This document shows positions 1 through 9,021 of a stretch of DNA of 64,000 nucleotides, one piece after another. The notes under the pieces were generated by a model, which worked only from the letters and a program-made list of their open reading frames with translations, ran no database searches and was not told the DNA's origin. The stretch is from Paludibacteraceae bacterium. GTDB lineage: Bacteria > Bacteroidota > Bacteroidia > Bacteroidales > Paludibacteraceae. Location: assembly GCA_024405875.1 (NCBI GenBank), contig JAKSOA010000004.1, positions 34,136 through 98,135 of the forward strand, read 5' to 3'. Both the position numbers and the translations under genes were made by a program. Position 1 is the stretch's first letter; each line of letters opens with the position of its first letter.

Positions 1-750
1 GATGTGCGTTTTGACTCTGATGACAAACATATAGCCTGGTACGGAGCGTCACCGCACACTCTGTTTGATGTTTGTGCCGATGACCACTGCCAACGCTATT
101 ATGGTAAAAGCGGGTCGCTGAATCCAACTGTAATAGAGGCAGTTAATGATACCGCCGGGCTTGTGCTGTCATTTGGTGATGAGATTTGTGACTGCCGTTT
201 TCACAAATGCTGCGGTGGCAGGACAGAGAGATATGATGTCTGTTGGGAAGATGAGAACAAACCATACCTCACCTCAGTTGAAGATGATTGGTGCGAAAAG
301 GCTACGCCTGAGGTTCTAAAACAAGTTCTCAATGATTTTGACTATGAGACCAAAGGCTACCACGATTGGGTTGTTGAATACAGTGCGGAGGAACTCTCAG
401 AGATAGTGAGGGAACGTTCAGGCATTGATTTTGGTTTGATTAAGGATTTGATTCCAATGAAAAGGGGGGATTCTGGCAGAATATATAAACTAAAGGTGGT
501 AGGCTCACTCAGGGCTCTGACTATAGGCAAAGAATTGGAGATACGCAAATGGCTGTCCCATAGCCACTTATATAGTTCAGCCTTTGATGTGTCCCGCACC
601 ATTGACGGCGGATTCCTACTTACAGGGAAAGGCTGGGGGCACGGTGTTGGATTATGTCAGATTGGTGCCGCCGTTATGGCATCAGAGGGAAAAACGTATA
701 AAGAAATATTGGATTTTTACTACAGAGGGGCTGAGGTGACTAATTTGTAA
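1..750 (+). CDS. SpoIID/LytB-domain protein, 5' end outside window
   Basis: The reading frame is open from the first base of the window, so the N-terminus is missing. The C-terminal part carries the SpoIID signature GKGWGHGVGLCQIGAA (about residues 212-227 of the visible part) followed by a conserved ILDFYYRGA tail. SpoIID/LytB proteins are peptidoglycan-modifying enzymes or amidase activators. In non-sporulating Bacteroidota they are assumed to act on the cell wall, but the exact substrate is not known. The GTG at position 4 is only the first possible start in the window and is unlikely to be the true one. Family assignment is confident; role is inferred. Confidence 0.85.
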   Translation, partial: DVRFDSDDKHIAWYGASPHTLFDVCADDHCQRYYGKSGSLNPTVIEAVNDTAGLVLSFGDEICDCRFHKCCGGRTERYDVCWEDENKPYLTSVEDDWCEKATPEVLKQVLNDFDYETKGYHDWVVEYSAEELSEIVRERSGIDFGLIKDLIPMKRGDSGRIYKLKVVGSLRALTIGKELEIRKWLSHSHLYSSAFDVSRTIDGGFLLTGKGWGHGVGLCQIGAAVMASEGKTYKEILDFYYRGAEVTNL

Positions 751-769
751 TGACTGGCAACCACGATTT

Positions 770-901
770 ATGTTTGTGGGAGGCTGTAGATATTACGGAA
801 CAGTGAATCAAGACGGAATAATATTCTCCAATGGTGCTTCCATTGACAATTCATATAGCGTGTTTCACAAACCTAAGGTGTTTGTGTGTAAAGAGGTATA
901 A
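770..901 (+). CDS. possible 43-residue ORF, unknown
   Basis: A short open frame begins at ATG 770, 20 bp after the SpoIID-like gene, and ends at TAA 899-901. The frame is also open upstream into the SpoIID gene. The peptide is aromatic- and glycine-rich (MFVGGCRYYGTVNQDG at its start) and matches no family I recognise. It could be the remnant of a larger gene or chance. It lies between the SpoIID-like gene and the convergent SprT-like gene. There is no recognisable promoter or terminator of its own. Confidence 0.2.
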   Translation: MFVGGCRYYGTVNQDGIIFSNGASIDNSYSVFHKPKVFVCKEV

Positions 902-910
902 CGACTTATA

Positions 911-1594
911 CTAAAAAAACTTGACACTTTTGCCGTCACAAACAAGGCGTTCCGCATCTTGAAGGTTATCAAGCATCAACTGCTCATCAATGTAGTGTAT
1001 GCGCAGTGCCGATGAACTTGGGTAGCGATTAAAGAAGGGGTTGTCTGACATATATAGTTCTATCTGATTTATCTCAGGGTTGCGGCGTATGCCGTTGTAA
1101 TAGTGCAGAATGTGCTTAGCCATACGAGGCAGCACCTTGACACCGCATTTGCCATCGTGGAAACGGACAAAGGCAATGGCGTGCAGTTTCCTCTGTTTGT
1201 CCACCGCCTGCTCACGCTGTTCAGCGGTACACTTGTGTGATATGGTCAGATGCCTGCCGAACTTCTTATTTATAGAACTCATAATGCTACGGAAAAGTTT
1301 TCCGTGAGCACTGGTATCATTCATATTGTTCACCCCTATGTAGTAGTGAATGAGTTCGTGGATTATGGTATCCTCCACCTCATCTTCAGGCAAATCCAGC
1401 CTTTTGCTGAAGCGCAGACGGAAATCATATTTCTCAATTCCTCCAAAGAACTTACGACGCCTCTTGTACACACAGAGTCCGAGATAGGTTTTGGCGTTAC
1501 TCAGGCTCACAGGCACAGGCGGCAATTTGCCGTCAAACATCTGGCGGTTGAACTCATCTACTTTTTGCTGTATGTATTGAATGGTGGGTTTCAT
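911..1594 (-). CDS. SprT-like zinc metalloprotease
   Basis: A 227-residue protein with the zinc-binding motif HELIH followed by a downstream histidine in SAHGKLF, as in the SprT-like family related to Spartan. Family members are thought to be metal-dependent proteases; the bacterial substrate is unknown. An upstream ATG exists at 1612. However, a perfect minus-strand -7 element (TACATTTG, positions 1607-1600) lies between the two ATGs, so I prefer the start at 1594, which gives an almost leaderless mRNA. The gene is divergent from aspS and their promoters overlap. The C-terminal half after residue 130 is not recognised. Confidence 0.75.
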   Translation of the reverse strand: MKPTIQYIQQKVDEFNRQMFDGKLPPVPVSLSNAKTYLGLCVYKRRRKFFGGIEKYDFRLRFSKRLDLPEDEVEDTIIHELIHYYIGVNNMNDTSAHGKLFRSIMSSINKKFGRHLTISHKCTAEQREQAVDKQRKLHAIAFVRFHDGKCGVKVLPRMAKHILHYYNGIRRNPEINQIELYMSDNPFFNRYPSSSALRIHYIDEQLMLDNLQDAERLVCDGKSVKFF

Positions 1595-1641
1595 CACTAC
1601 AAATGTACGCATTTATATTTTTTTACTAACAAAAGAATCAC

Positions 1642-1649
1642 TAACTTTG
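1642..1649 (+). promoter_or_regulatory. -7 promoter element of aspS
   Basis: TAACTTTG is a perfect match to the Bacteroidota -7 consensus TAnnTTTG. It sits 26 bp before the aspS ATG at 1676. The -33 region around 1618-1622 is only T-rich. The minus-strand SprT-like promoter lies about 40 bp away, so the two divergent promoters share this short interval. Confidence 0.65.
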
Positions 1650-1675
1650 CGATTCATAAAAATAGAGCAATACAA

Positions 1676-3436
1676 ATGTTTAGAACAGTGACTTGCGGTG
1701 AGCTTCGCGCCACCGATGCTAAAAAGAGTGTGACGCTTGCCGGTTGGGTGCAACGCATAAGGAAGATGGGGGGTATGACTTTTGTTGATTTGCGTGACCG
1801 TTACGGCATAACCCAACTTGTATTCAGTGAGGATTCAAATGCTGAACTCTGTGCTCAGGCTAATGAACTTGGCAGGGAGTTTGTCATTCAGGTAAAGGGA
1901 GAGGCATCACTTCGCAGTAATCCAAATAAGAACATACCAACAGGTGATATAGAGATTCTTGTAAGTGAGATGAATGTGCTTAACAAATCTCTTACACCAC
2001 CATTCACAATAGAGGATAACACTGACGGTGGCGATGACCTGCGTATGGTGTATCGTTACCTTGATTTACGCCGCACGGCAGTACGCAAGAACCTTGAGTT
2101 ACGCCATAAAATGACTATGGAGGTACGCCGTTACCTTGACAGCAAGGGATTCCTTGAGGTTGAGACCCCGATGCTTATAGGTTCCACACCAGAGGGAGCA
2201 AGAGACTTTGTGGTTCCAAGCCGTATGAACCCAGGTCAGTTCTATGCCTTGCCACAATCACCACAAACTCTAAAGCAGTTATTGATGGTCAGCGGTTTTG
2301 ACCGTTATTTCCAAATAGTTAAATGTTTCCGTGATGAGGATTTGCGAGCCGACCGTCAGCCGGAGTTTACCCAGATTGACTGTGAAATGTCATTTGTGGA
2401 GCAGGAGGATATAATAACCCTGTTTGAGGGTATGGCAAAACACCTTTTCAAGGAGTTAAGAGGCGTTGAATTTAAAGATGATTTTCAGCGTATGACTTGG
2501 CAAGATGCTATGAAATACTATGGAAGCGATAAACCAGACCTCCGTTTTGGTATGCGTTTTGTGGAGCTGATGGATACCCTTAAAGGTTTTGGCTTCAGTG
2601 TGTTTGATAATGCCTCATACATTGGCGGTATCTGTGCAAAAGGTGCCGCAACATACAGTCGCAAACAACTTGATGCTCTTACAGAGTATGTAAAACGTCC
2701 GCAGATAGGTGCCAAAGGAATGGTTTACGCCCGTATTGAGGCAGACGGTTCAGTTAAATCAAGCGTTGACAAATTCTACACACAAGATACACTTCAAGCC
2801 CTCAAGTCTAAGATGGAGGCAGAGACAGGTGATTTAATTCTTATTCTGTCAGGCTCTGACACACAGAAAACTCAGAAACAACTCTGCGAGTTGCGTTTAA
2901 AAGTTGCTGAGGATTTGGGATTGCGAGACCGCAATAAGTTTGCCCCTCTTTGGGTAATAGATTTCCCTATGTTTGAGTGGAGCGATGAGGAGAACCGCCT
3001 TATGGCTATGCACCATCCGTTCACTCACCCTAAAGATGAGGATATACCACTACTTGATACAGACCCTGCGGCAGTCCGTGCCGATGCCTATGATATGGTT
3101 ATAAACGGAGTAGAGGTTGGTGGCGGTTCCATTCGTATTCATGACCCTAAACTTCAAGCCAAGATGTTTGAGATTCTTGGATTTACACCAGAAAAGGCAC
3201 AAGAGCAGTTTGGATTCCTGATGAACGCCTTTAAGTATGGTGCACCACCTCACGGCGGTCTTGCATACGGTCTTGACCGTTGGGTAAGTCTGTTTGCAGG
3301 ACTTGACAGCATACGTGACTGCATTGCATTCCCTAAGAACAATAGCGGACGTGATGTTATGCTTGACGCACCTGCCCCACTTGACCAGAAACAACTTGAC
3401 GAACTACAACTGAACGTAAAAGCAAAAAACGTATGA
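1676..3436 (+). CDS. aspS: aspartyl-tRNA synthetase
   Basis: A class II aminoacyl-tRNA synthetase of 586 residues, the usual length for the bacterial enzyme. It attaches aspartate to tRNA-Asp in the cytoplasm. The N-terminal OB fold ([13 protein letters not shown]) is followed by motif 2 ([16 protein letters not shown], about residue 218) and motif 3 (GLDRW, about residue 531). The frame is open upstream to 1250, but ATG 1676 fits the family start and follows a perfect -7 element at 1642. The stop codon overlaps a downstream ATG (ATGA at 3433-3436) that opens a short repeat-coding frame. Confidence 0.97.
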   Translation: MFRTVTCGELRATDAKKSVTLAGWVQRIRKMGGMTFVDLRDRYGITQLVFSEDSNAELCAQANELGREFVIQVKGEASLRSNPNKNIPTGDIEILVSEMNVLNKSLTPPFTIEDNTDGGDDLRMVYRYLDLRRTAVRKNLELRHKMTMEVRRYLDSKGFLEVETPMLIGSTPEGARDFVVPSRMNPGQFYALPQSPQTLKQLLMVSGFDRYFQIVKCFRDEDLRADRQPEFTQIDCEMSFVEQEDIITLFEGMAKHLFKELRGVEFKDDFQRMTWQDAMKYYGSDKPDLRFGMRFVELMDTLKGFGFSVFDNASYIGGICAKGAATYSRKQLDALTEYVKRPQIGAKGMVYARIEADGSVKSSVDKFYTQDTLQALKSKMEAETGDLILILSGSDTQKTQKQLCELRLKVAEDLGLRDRNKFAPLWVIDFPMFEWSDEENRLMAMHHPFTHPKDEDIPLLDTDPAAVRADAYDMVINGVEVGGGSIRIHDPKLQAKMFEILGFTPEKAQEQFGFLMNAFKYGAPPHGGLAYGLDRWVSLFAGLDSIRDCIAFPKNNSGRDVMLDAPAPLDQKQLDELQLNVKAKNV

Positions 3437-3538
3437 GTCCCAAAGTGAGCCCCAAAATGAGCTCCAAAGAATGATGCTATGGGAACAACCGACTTCCCAA
3501 AGAAGTTCCCAAAGAAATTCCCAAAGAAGTTCCCAAAG
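3433..3538 (+). repeat. 12-bp tandem repeat region after aspS
   Basis: Two blocks of a degenerate 12-bp unit follow aspS. The first (3437-3469) has units like CCCAAAGTGAGC. The second (3494-3538) holds nearly four copies of TTCCCAAAGAAG. The first block lies in a 13-codon frame that begins at an ATG overlapping the aspS stop and ends at TGA 3472. The same frame reopens and reads PKEVPKEIPKEVPKG through the second block to a TAA about 25 bp on. The repeat is therefore in phase across a stop codon. Function is unknown. Confidence 0.6.
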
Positions 3539-3574
3539 GTATGCTTACGGTGTAAAATGATGGATTTTTATATA

Positions 3575-4129
3575 TTATCATTAGTGTCCACTAAGAATTA
3601 AAATTTGTTCTTTGAAATTATTGAAAATTAGTTAGTTGCAAGGTTTTTGGAGTACGACGATTTGAATTGTATTTTTACGGAAATTTCAATCCGTATGAAT
3701 AATGAGAAATATGTGTTCGTATAACTGGTTCAGTTTCCGACTCACAGGCTTTTATCCGTCACAAAGGTATCCAGAGCAACTGAGAATCATTAGATATTGG
3801 GATGACGAACAAAAACGTGAGTTTATGTTTCTGACCAATAACTTTGAACTCAGTGTATTGCAGATATACACCGCCATCATAACCTACTGCCTGGTAGCGA
3901 TCGTACAACACTATATGAGGCTTGAACGCTCCACATACGAGGTGCTACAGATACTTAGCATATCCTTGACGGATAAAACTCCGCTGGCGGATCTCTTTGC
4001 TAAAACTAATTTCAATAATGTCAATGAACGCAATGGCTCCAAAGAGCCTTATATGTTAGATTTGTTTGAAAATTTTAAATATTAAACTTTTAAAATCGTG
4101 TCCAATTTTTTAGTGGACACTAGTGATAA
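3575..4129 (+). mobile_element. deleted IS4-type insertion sequence
   Basis: Terminal inverted repeats bound this 555-bp segment: TTATCATTAGTGTCCACTAA at 3575-3594 and its inverse with one mismatch at 4110-4129. Between them lies a frame (3702-4085) for 127 residues that matches the C-terminal half of Bacteroidota IS4-type transposases (ITYCLVAIVQH, then RSTYEVLQILSISLTDKTPL). The N-terminal part and most of the DDE core are missing. The element is probably immobile unless supplied with transposase. No clear target-site duplication was found; the outermost bases of both ends are themselves inverted. Confidence 0.75.
3702..4085 (+). pseudogene. IS4-family transposase remnant
   Basis: A 127-residue frame inside the IS remnant. 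The first third resembles the segment before the last catalytic strand of IS4 transposases (RIIRYWDDEQKREFMFLTNN). It then joins directly to the C-terminal helix region (RSTYEVLQILSISLTDKTPL). About 30-40 residues that normally carry the catalytic glutamate and the YKNRW-type motif are absent at the join, and most of the N-terminus is missing. It therefore cannot encode an active transposase. The deletion is in frame. Confidence 0.75.
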
Positions 4130-4143
4130 CTGGTACTCTCAAA

Positions 4144-5298
4144 TTATCTAAGTCCTTCATTCTCCTTTCGCAGAAAATCTGTCATACATTCTTTTGAAGG
4201 AATGCTAAGTTCATACTTTGAAACAAAAACATTCTCATCTATATCAAGCAATGTGTATTCAGCCATCTCTTGACCCACTTCTGAACACATCAGTATACCA
4301 ATAGGCGGATTGTCATCCGGCATCATTATGTTCTTGCGGTAGTAAGCAAGGTACATTTTTAACTGTGCTGTATCAGCATAGTCTAAGCGGTTGGCTTTGA
4401 GTTCTACGATGACGTGGCGCTTAAGAATTCTGTGATAGAACACCAAATCAGCCTTAAAGTATCGGTCGTCAATTAGAAGTTTTTTCTGACGTTCTTCAAA
4501 ACAGAATCCCATACCAAGTTCAAGGATAAAATCCTGCAAGTGGTCAATCAAAGCTGTCTCAAGGTCAGACTCTTCAACTACATCCTTTGCTGTTAATCCA
4601 AGGAACTCAAAAGTAAACGGTGACTTGATGTCAAGGGCAAGAGAAGAGTGTTCTGCCTTACCGTCAACCATATCGGCTAATGCCATTGGCTTCTGGCTCC
4701 ATCCGCTACGCTCGTAATAATTAGAGTCAATCTGCCGTTGCAATTCACGTACACTCCAAGTGCCACGTATAGCCATTGTCTCATAGAAGGCACGCTGTAG
4801 TGGATCTTTGCATGGAAGAATGGCTGCAAGATGGGTAAAAGAAAGGCGGTTGAAAAGCAGGTCGGGGTTAACACCATTGAATTGGCTAACAGGTGGTTTT
4901 GAATTAAATTGGGCAATCAGTGATTGCCCAATTGTAATATTAAGATTATCAGCATCTTCCAATTGGGCAATCACCGATTGCCCAATTGGTAATGTCTTTA
5001 CAATGAATTCTTTGACAGGTATAGCCAATGTACTATATGTCATATAGAATAAACGGTATAATTTGAGTGTTCTGTAACTAATACCTTTGCCTAACCGTTC
5101 TGCCAATTTCTGTAACAACTGCTCTCCGTACTGTGCTCTGTCGCTTCCATTCTGTTCATACTCCACAATATAATACCCTGTAAGCCATGCCTTGGCTGTG
5201 ACATGACGATTGATAACGAGACGAGCATTGTTTTGCAACGCTTCATTGGTATGTTCTATCTGCTGAACTAGATTGTTGAAATTTATTTCTGGTTTCAT
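4144..5298 (-). CDS. DUF1016 / YhcG-type PDDEXK nuclease
   Basis: A 384-residue protein with the DUF1016 N-terminal domain (about residues 1-180) and a C-terminal PD-(D/E)XK-like nuclease domain (FKADLVFYHRILKRHVIVEL carries the D...E.K arrangement). These proteins are predicted nucleases that often sit in restriction or defence loci; the biochemical role is not settled. Unusually, two palindromic DNA segments lie in frame and add the peptide repeats IGQSVIAQL and IGQSLIAQF near residues 105-130 (see the repeat entries). It is preceded 15 bp upstream by a 66-residue gene and probably shares its promoter. Confidence 0.85.
   Translation of the reverse strand: MKPEINFNNLVQQIEHTNEALQNNARLVINRHVTAKAWLTGYYIVEYEQNGSDRAQYGEQLLQKLAERLGKGISYRTLKLYRLFYMTYSTLAIPVKEFIVKTLPIGQSVIAQLEDADNLNITIGQSLIAQFNSKPPVSQFNGVNPDLLFNRLSFTHLAAILPCKDPLQRAFYETMAIRGTWSVRELQRQIDSNYYERSGWSQKPMALADMVDGKAEHSSLALDIKSPFTFEFLGLTAKDVVEESDLETALIDHLQDFILELGMGFCFEERQKKLLIDDRYFKADLVFYHRILKRHVIVELKANRLDYADTAQLKMYLAYYRKNIMMPDDNPPIGILMCSEVGQEMAEYTLLDIDENVFVSKYELSIPSKECMTDFLRKENEGLR
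4907..4933. repeat. in-gene palindrome, copy 1
   Basis: AATTGGGCAATCA and its exact inverse flank a single central G (13-bp arms). It lies inside the DUF1016 coding region without breaking the frame and encodes IGQSLIAQF. A closely related palindrome lies 25 bp away. Confidence 0.85.
4959..4989. repeat. in-gene palindrome, copy 2
   Basis: CCAATTGGGCAATC and its exact inverse (14-bp arms) flank the trinucleotide ACC. It lies in frame in the DUF1016 gene and encodes PIGQSVIAQL. It shares the core sequence of copy 1, so the two look like insertions of one palindromic element or a local duplication. Confidence 0.85.
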
Positions 5299-5313
5299 AA
5301 TCTGTAGTCTTCC

Positions 5314-5514
5314 TTATTTCTTTATTAGGTTCTGCAAACCACTGATAGCAAATTTGTCGCCAGTAAGTTGGCCAATTAGAGTGGCAAGTTTTTGCTCTGA
5401 CTCTATGATACCTTGTTCAATATCATTGTAGTTAACTGCATACTTTGCACTAAGTGTTGTAATTGAGTCTACAAGTGCCTGTATAATGGCATCAGGGTGA
5501 TTTTCTATTTGCAA
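5314..5514 (-). CDS. small unknown protein upstream of the DUF1016 gene
   Basis: A 66-residue frame starting at TTG 5514; it contains no internal methionine. It is predicted mostly helical and ends TLIGQLTGDKFAISGLQNL. That ending is weakly reminiscent of the C-terminal tails of type I modification subunits, so it may be a remnant of such a gene. A -7-like TAAATTTG overlaps the putative start (5519-5512). This suggests either a leaderless message or that the true coding region is shorter. It precedes the nuclease gene by 15 bp and may be translated with it. Confidence 0.4.
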   Translation of the reverse strand: MQIENHPDAIIQALVDSITTLSAKYAVNYNDIEQGIIESEQKLATLIGQLTGDKFAISGLQNLIKK

Positions 5515-5698
5515 ATTTAACGATTTTATTCCTTAGATAGTTAGAATTTGTCATTAAAAAATAAAAAAATACAACTTTTTTTGTATCTGTGCATATAGAT
5601 TGCATAGCAGATAAATATCTTTGTTTGTCATTAGACCTAAATTTCGGGAGATTGTGGCGATTTTGTTTGGTAGATTGTACTGATTTATTCTTTTTTGT

Positions 5699-5706
5699 TA
5701 AATTTG
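5699..5706 (+). promoter_or_regulatory. -7 promoter element of mnmE
   Basis: TAAATTTG matches TAnnTTTG perfectly and ends 9 bp before the mnmE ATG at 5716, so the transcript would have almost no leader. Candidate -33 TTG elements lie at 5665-5675, but spacing is longer than usual. Confidence 0.6.
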
Positions 5707-5715
5707 CAATCAAGT

Positions 5716-7092
5716 ATGAATGCTATAGCCGCCATATCAACGGCTCCCGGAGTGGGAGGTATTGCTGTTATCAGGGTCTCAGGCCCCGATGCCATAGACA
5801 TTTGTTCTACAATTTTCCGTAGCAAACGCTCTCTTAAGGAGTTTGAGAGCCACACAGTGCATTATGGCACCGTTACAGCCTCTGATGGCTCTGACATTGA
5901 TGACTGCGTTTTAACAATATTTAAGGCTCCGCATTCATATACTGGTGAGGATACAGTGGAAATAGCGTGTCACGGTTCTGTCTTTATTCAGCAAAGCATA
6001 CTTAAGGCATTGATTGCCAATGGTTGCCGTATGGCAGAGCCGGGTGAGTTCACTCAGCGTGCGTTTCTCAACGGAAAAATGGACTTGGTAAAGGCAGAGG
6101 CTGTGGCAGACCTTATATCATCATCCAATGCCGCCGCACACAAGGTGGCTCTTAACCAAATGCGTGGAGGAATCTCTACAGAACTTGAAAATTTGCGTGG
6201 CAAGTTGCTTGACTTTACATCACTGCTTGAACTTGAACTTGATTTTTCAGAGGAAGATGTAGAGTTTGCAAACCGTGGGCAAATGCTTGAACTTCTTGAT
6301 ACAATAAAGAGTAAAATAGAGCACCTTACCAAGTCATTTGACACTGGCAATGCCATTAAGAATGGTGTGGGAGTAGCCATCGTGGGAGAGACCAACGCAG
6401 GTAAATCAACTCTGCTTAACCTGCTCATCGGGGAAGAGAGGGCTATAGTAAGTGACATTCACGGAACCACACGCGATACAATAGAGGATACTACCGTTAT
6501 AGACGGCTATCTTTTCCGCTTTATTGATACGGCAGGTATTCGTGAAACTTCTGATAAAATAGAGAATATAGGCATCAAACGTAGCCTCAGCACTATAGAA
6601 AAGGCAAATGTGGTGCTTTGGGTAATTGACTGCAAGAGTGTGAATGAGCATATAGACTGGATGGCAGGCAAGATTGTGCCACTGTGTAAAGACCGCACTC
6701 TTATATTGGTTTTCAATAAAACAGATTTGCTCCCCGATGATGAGATTCCTACTCTTGAAAATCTTTTTTCTGATATTGACGCTCCGCATATCTGCATTTC
6801 TGCAAAGCAAGGCATAGGCATTGACACACTAAAAAAACAACTTGTGTCATCGGCACACCTTGATAGCGTGCAAGGCGATGTGGTAATTACAAATATGCGT
6901 CATTATGAGGCACTATGCACCGCTCTCAGTGCAATAGACAGGATAAAAAGCGGACTTAACGCAGGTCTTAGCGGTGAACTTGTATCTATGGATTTACACG
7001 ATTGCCTTGACGCTCTTGGCTCAATAACAGGCAAAATCTACTCCCAAGATGTGCTCAACAACATCTTCAGCCATTTTTGCATCGGGAAATAA
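5716..7092 (+). CDS. mnmE: tRNA modification GTPase MnmE
   Basis: A 458-residue GTPase that, with MnmG, modifies wobble uridine U34 in certain tRNAs. An N-terminal folate-binding-like domain (MNAIAAISTAPGVGGIAVIR) is followed by a helical domain containing the G domain: G1 GETNAGKST (about residue 224), G3 DTAGIRE and G4 NKTDL. The protein ends with the catalytic-cysteine motif CIGK typical of MnmE. The frame opens earlier at TTG 5695, but ATG 5716 matches the family start and the promoter position. The G1 loop has an alanine where many homologues have valine. Confidence 0.97.
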   Translation: MNAIAAISTAPGVGGIAVIRVSGPDAIDICSTIFRSKRSLKEFESHTVHYGTVTASDGSDIDDCVLTIFKAPHSYTGEDTVEIACHGSVFIQQSILKALIANGCRMAEPGEFTQRAFLNGKMDLVKAEAVADLISSSNAAAHKVALNQMRGGISTELENLRGKLLDFTSLLELELDFSEEDVEFANRGQMLELLDTIKSKIEHLTKSFDTGNAIKNGVGVAIVGETNAGKSTLLNLLIGEERAIVSDIHGTTRDTIEDTTVIDGYLFRFIDTAGIRETSDKIENIGIKRSLSTIEKANVVLWVIDCKSVNEHIDWMAGKIVPLCKDRTLILVFNKTDLLPDDEIPTLENLFSDIDAPHICISAKQGIGIDTLKKQLVSSAHLDSVQGDVVITNMRHYEALCTALSAIDRIKSGLNAGLSGELVSMDLHDCLDALGSITGKIYSQDVLNNIFSHFCIGK

Positions 7093-7157
7093 TTTTTTGT
7101 ATCAATATATCATAAAATAAAGAAAGATAGATTTACTGTTTACTAATAAATAAAGCA

Positions 7158-8870
7158 ATGAAACTATTTACACGTATCTATGGGGTTATACTCACTTTAT
7201 TAGTTTTGGTCAGTTGCACGCATACAAAGATTGAAACGAACGTCAATTTTGATTGGTCAAAGGCTACAGTCTATTTTGTTATGACAGACCGTTTCTGTAA
7301 CGGAGATTCCACTAACGATATAAACTACGGCAGACGTGTGGATTACGGTAGCGAGCAAATGAATGCCGCCACATTTCACGGCGGCGATTGGATGGGAATG
7401 CTGCAAAAAGCGAAAGAGGGCTATTTTTCAAATCTTGGCGTTGATGTAGTCTGGATTACAGACCCGTATGAGCAGATTCACGGCTGGATGACAGGCAGCG
7501 GAGAGGTCAATGATTTTCCTCACTATGGGTATCACGGCTACTATCCTCTTGACTATACGCAAACAGACAAGAATTACGGCACAGTTGAGCAGTTGCACGC
7601 CCTTGTGGACACTCTTCACGCACAAGGCATAAGAGTTATGATGGGTGCCAATATAAATGACCCTGGATATCCGACACTGCTTGACGCACTTCAATATAAA
7701 TTCGCCCCTGTTACTGTAAAAACAGAGGCTGAGGCTACGGAGCATATAAAAGAGTGGAATTATAGCAAGTGGTATGCCACAAGTGAGCAGTGGGAGCGTT
7801 GGTGGACAAATGAATGGCTGCGTCTTGGTAAGGATTGTAACTGCAATGACCAACTTACCTGCACACTTTATGGTTTGCCAGACTACCGTTCAGATAAGAC
7901 TACCGCTGTAAAAATTCCACAATTCTTAAAGGATAAGTGGGCTGCTGAAGGCTCAGACAACGATGCCTACACTTGGCAAGCAATAAAAGAGTTGCGTGCA
8001 GACCGTAACGCCGCACCGCTTGATTATGTGTCAAGTTGGATTGCGGCTTGGGTAGAGGAGTTCGGCTTTGACGGTTTCCGTTGTGATGTTGTGGAATATA
8101 CAGAAGATTGGCGTTGGCGTCAACTATATGACAAATGTGATTCAGCCCTTATACGCTGGCGTGCCGCCCACCCTGATGACCCGGCGTCAAAGTGGACAAG
8201 CCGTATGTACTTTACCGGAGACCACGAAGATGCCTTTATAACCTACCTGCCAGAGTATTCCAAAGCAGGATTCAGTTCTATGGTAAATATGAAATTTCCT
8301 AAGGATGGTAATCTCAATACTATTGTAAGCACCTGGCAGCAATACTCTGATTCCCTTAACGCACATAATGATTGGTTCCCATTCAGTTACTTGAACAATG
8401 CCTATTTTCGTGACGCAGCCCCCGATAGAACTTTTGAATGTGCCACATCGTTTGTACTTTCACCTGGTGCCGTTCAAATTTTCTACGGTGATGAGGTTAA
8501 CCGACAAATGTCTGACGCAAAATATAACGTAGATGCCGCACAAGCATTTCGCTCAGATTATGATTGGAGCAATATGGATTTGGAACTTATGGAGCATTAT
8601 AGTAAACTTTGTACTTTCCGTAAATACCATCCAGCCGTAGGAATGGGTGTGCAAACCACTATTGACTCAACAACCTGTGTCAGAAAGTTCAATACAGACG
8701 TAGTTTTAATTAAGGTTCTGCCTCCAACTAATGTCCCAATTAACTTAGGAGGAGCGTTTGCAGATGGAACCGAGGTTATAAACGCCTATACAGATGAAGT
8801 ATGTCAAGTAAGTAACGGCACAATAACCCTCACCAAACCAAGTGGTACGGTAGCACTGATTGCAAGGTGA
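7158..8870 (+). CDS. GH13 alpha-amylase-like lipoprotein, degenerate active site
   Basis: A 570-residue protein with a lipoprotein signal peptide (lipobox LVSC, Cys20) and a GH13 barrel (VYFVMTDRFCNGD, then FGFDGFRCDVVEY). Region II keeps the nucleophile Asp310 and Arg308. Region I, normally D..V.NH, reads GANIND (about 163-168). The acid/base Glu of region III is replaced by Asp355 in YFTGDHED. The region IV HD pair is missing (SYLNNAYF, 410-417). It resembles periplasmic or surface alpha-amylases of gut Bacteroidales, but the conserved catalytic set is largely lost. It may bind rather than cleave glucan, or act by an altered mechanism. No promoter was recognised. Confidence 0.85.
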   Translation: MKLFTRIYGVILTLLVLVSCTHTKIETNVNFDWSKATVYFVMTDRFCNGDSTNDINYGRRVDYGSEQMNAATFHGGDWMGMLQKAKEGYFSNLGVDVVWITDPYEQIHGWMTGSGEVNDFPHYGYHGYYPLDYTQTDKNYGTVEQLHALVDTLHAQGIRVMMGANINDPGYPTLLDALQYKFAPVTVKTEAEATEHIKEWNYSKWYATSEQWERWWTNEWLRLGKDCNCNDQLTCTLYGLPDYRSDKTTAVKIPQFLKDKWAAEGSDNDAYTWQAIKELRADRNAAPLDYVSSWIAAWVEEFGFDGFRCDVVEYTEDWRWRQLYDKCDSALIRWRAAHPDDPASKWTSRMYFTGDHEDAFITYLPEYSKAGFSSMVNMKFPKDGNLNTIVSTWQQYSDSLNAHNDWFPFSYLNNAYFRDAAPDRTFECATSFVLSPGAVQIFYGDEVNRQMSDAKYNVDAAQAFRSDYDWSNMDLELMEHYSKLCTFRKYHPAVGMGVQTTIDSTTCVRKFNTDVVLIKVLPPTNVPINLGGAFADGTEVINAYTDEVCQVSNGTITLTKPSGTVALIAR

Positions 8871-8872
8871 TT

Positions 8873-9021
8873 ATTTCCCGATGCAGAAACTAGAAAATTA
8901 TTTTTGAAACCAATATCTTAAAAAGCGAATGCTATTCCATTTGTTTTAATAGTAAATTCGTATGGTGAAGCCTGACATATCCCATCTTTGTACATTTGAA
9001 CACTTACTTTGCCTTTATGTA
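8873..9021 (-). other. intergenic stretch with a possible coding remnant
   Basis: On the minus strand, downstream of and out of frame with the FISUMP gene stop, about 30 codons remain open (VSVQMYKDGICQASPYEF) up to a TAA near 8918. This could be the frameshifted tail of the neighbouring surface protein or chance. No other feature was seen in the gap. Confidence 0.2.

Noticed and set aside
1250-1675. N-terminal extension of aspS
   Set aside because: The frame is open upstream but runs antisense to the SprT-like gene. Family alignment and the promoter at 1642 place the start at 1676.
6054-6810. Long antisense ORFs within mnmE
   Set aside because: Serine-rich shadows of the coding strand without start signals.
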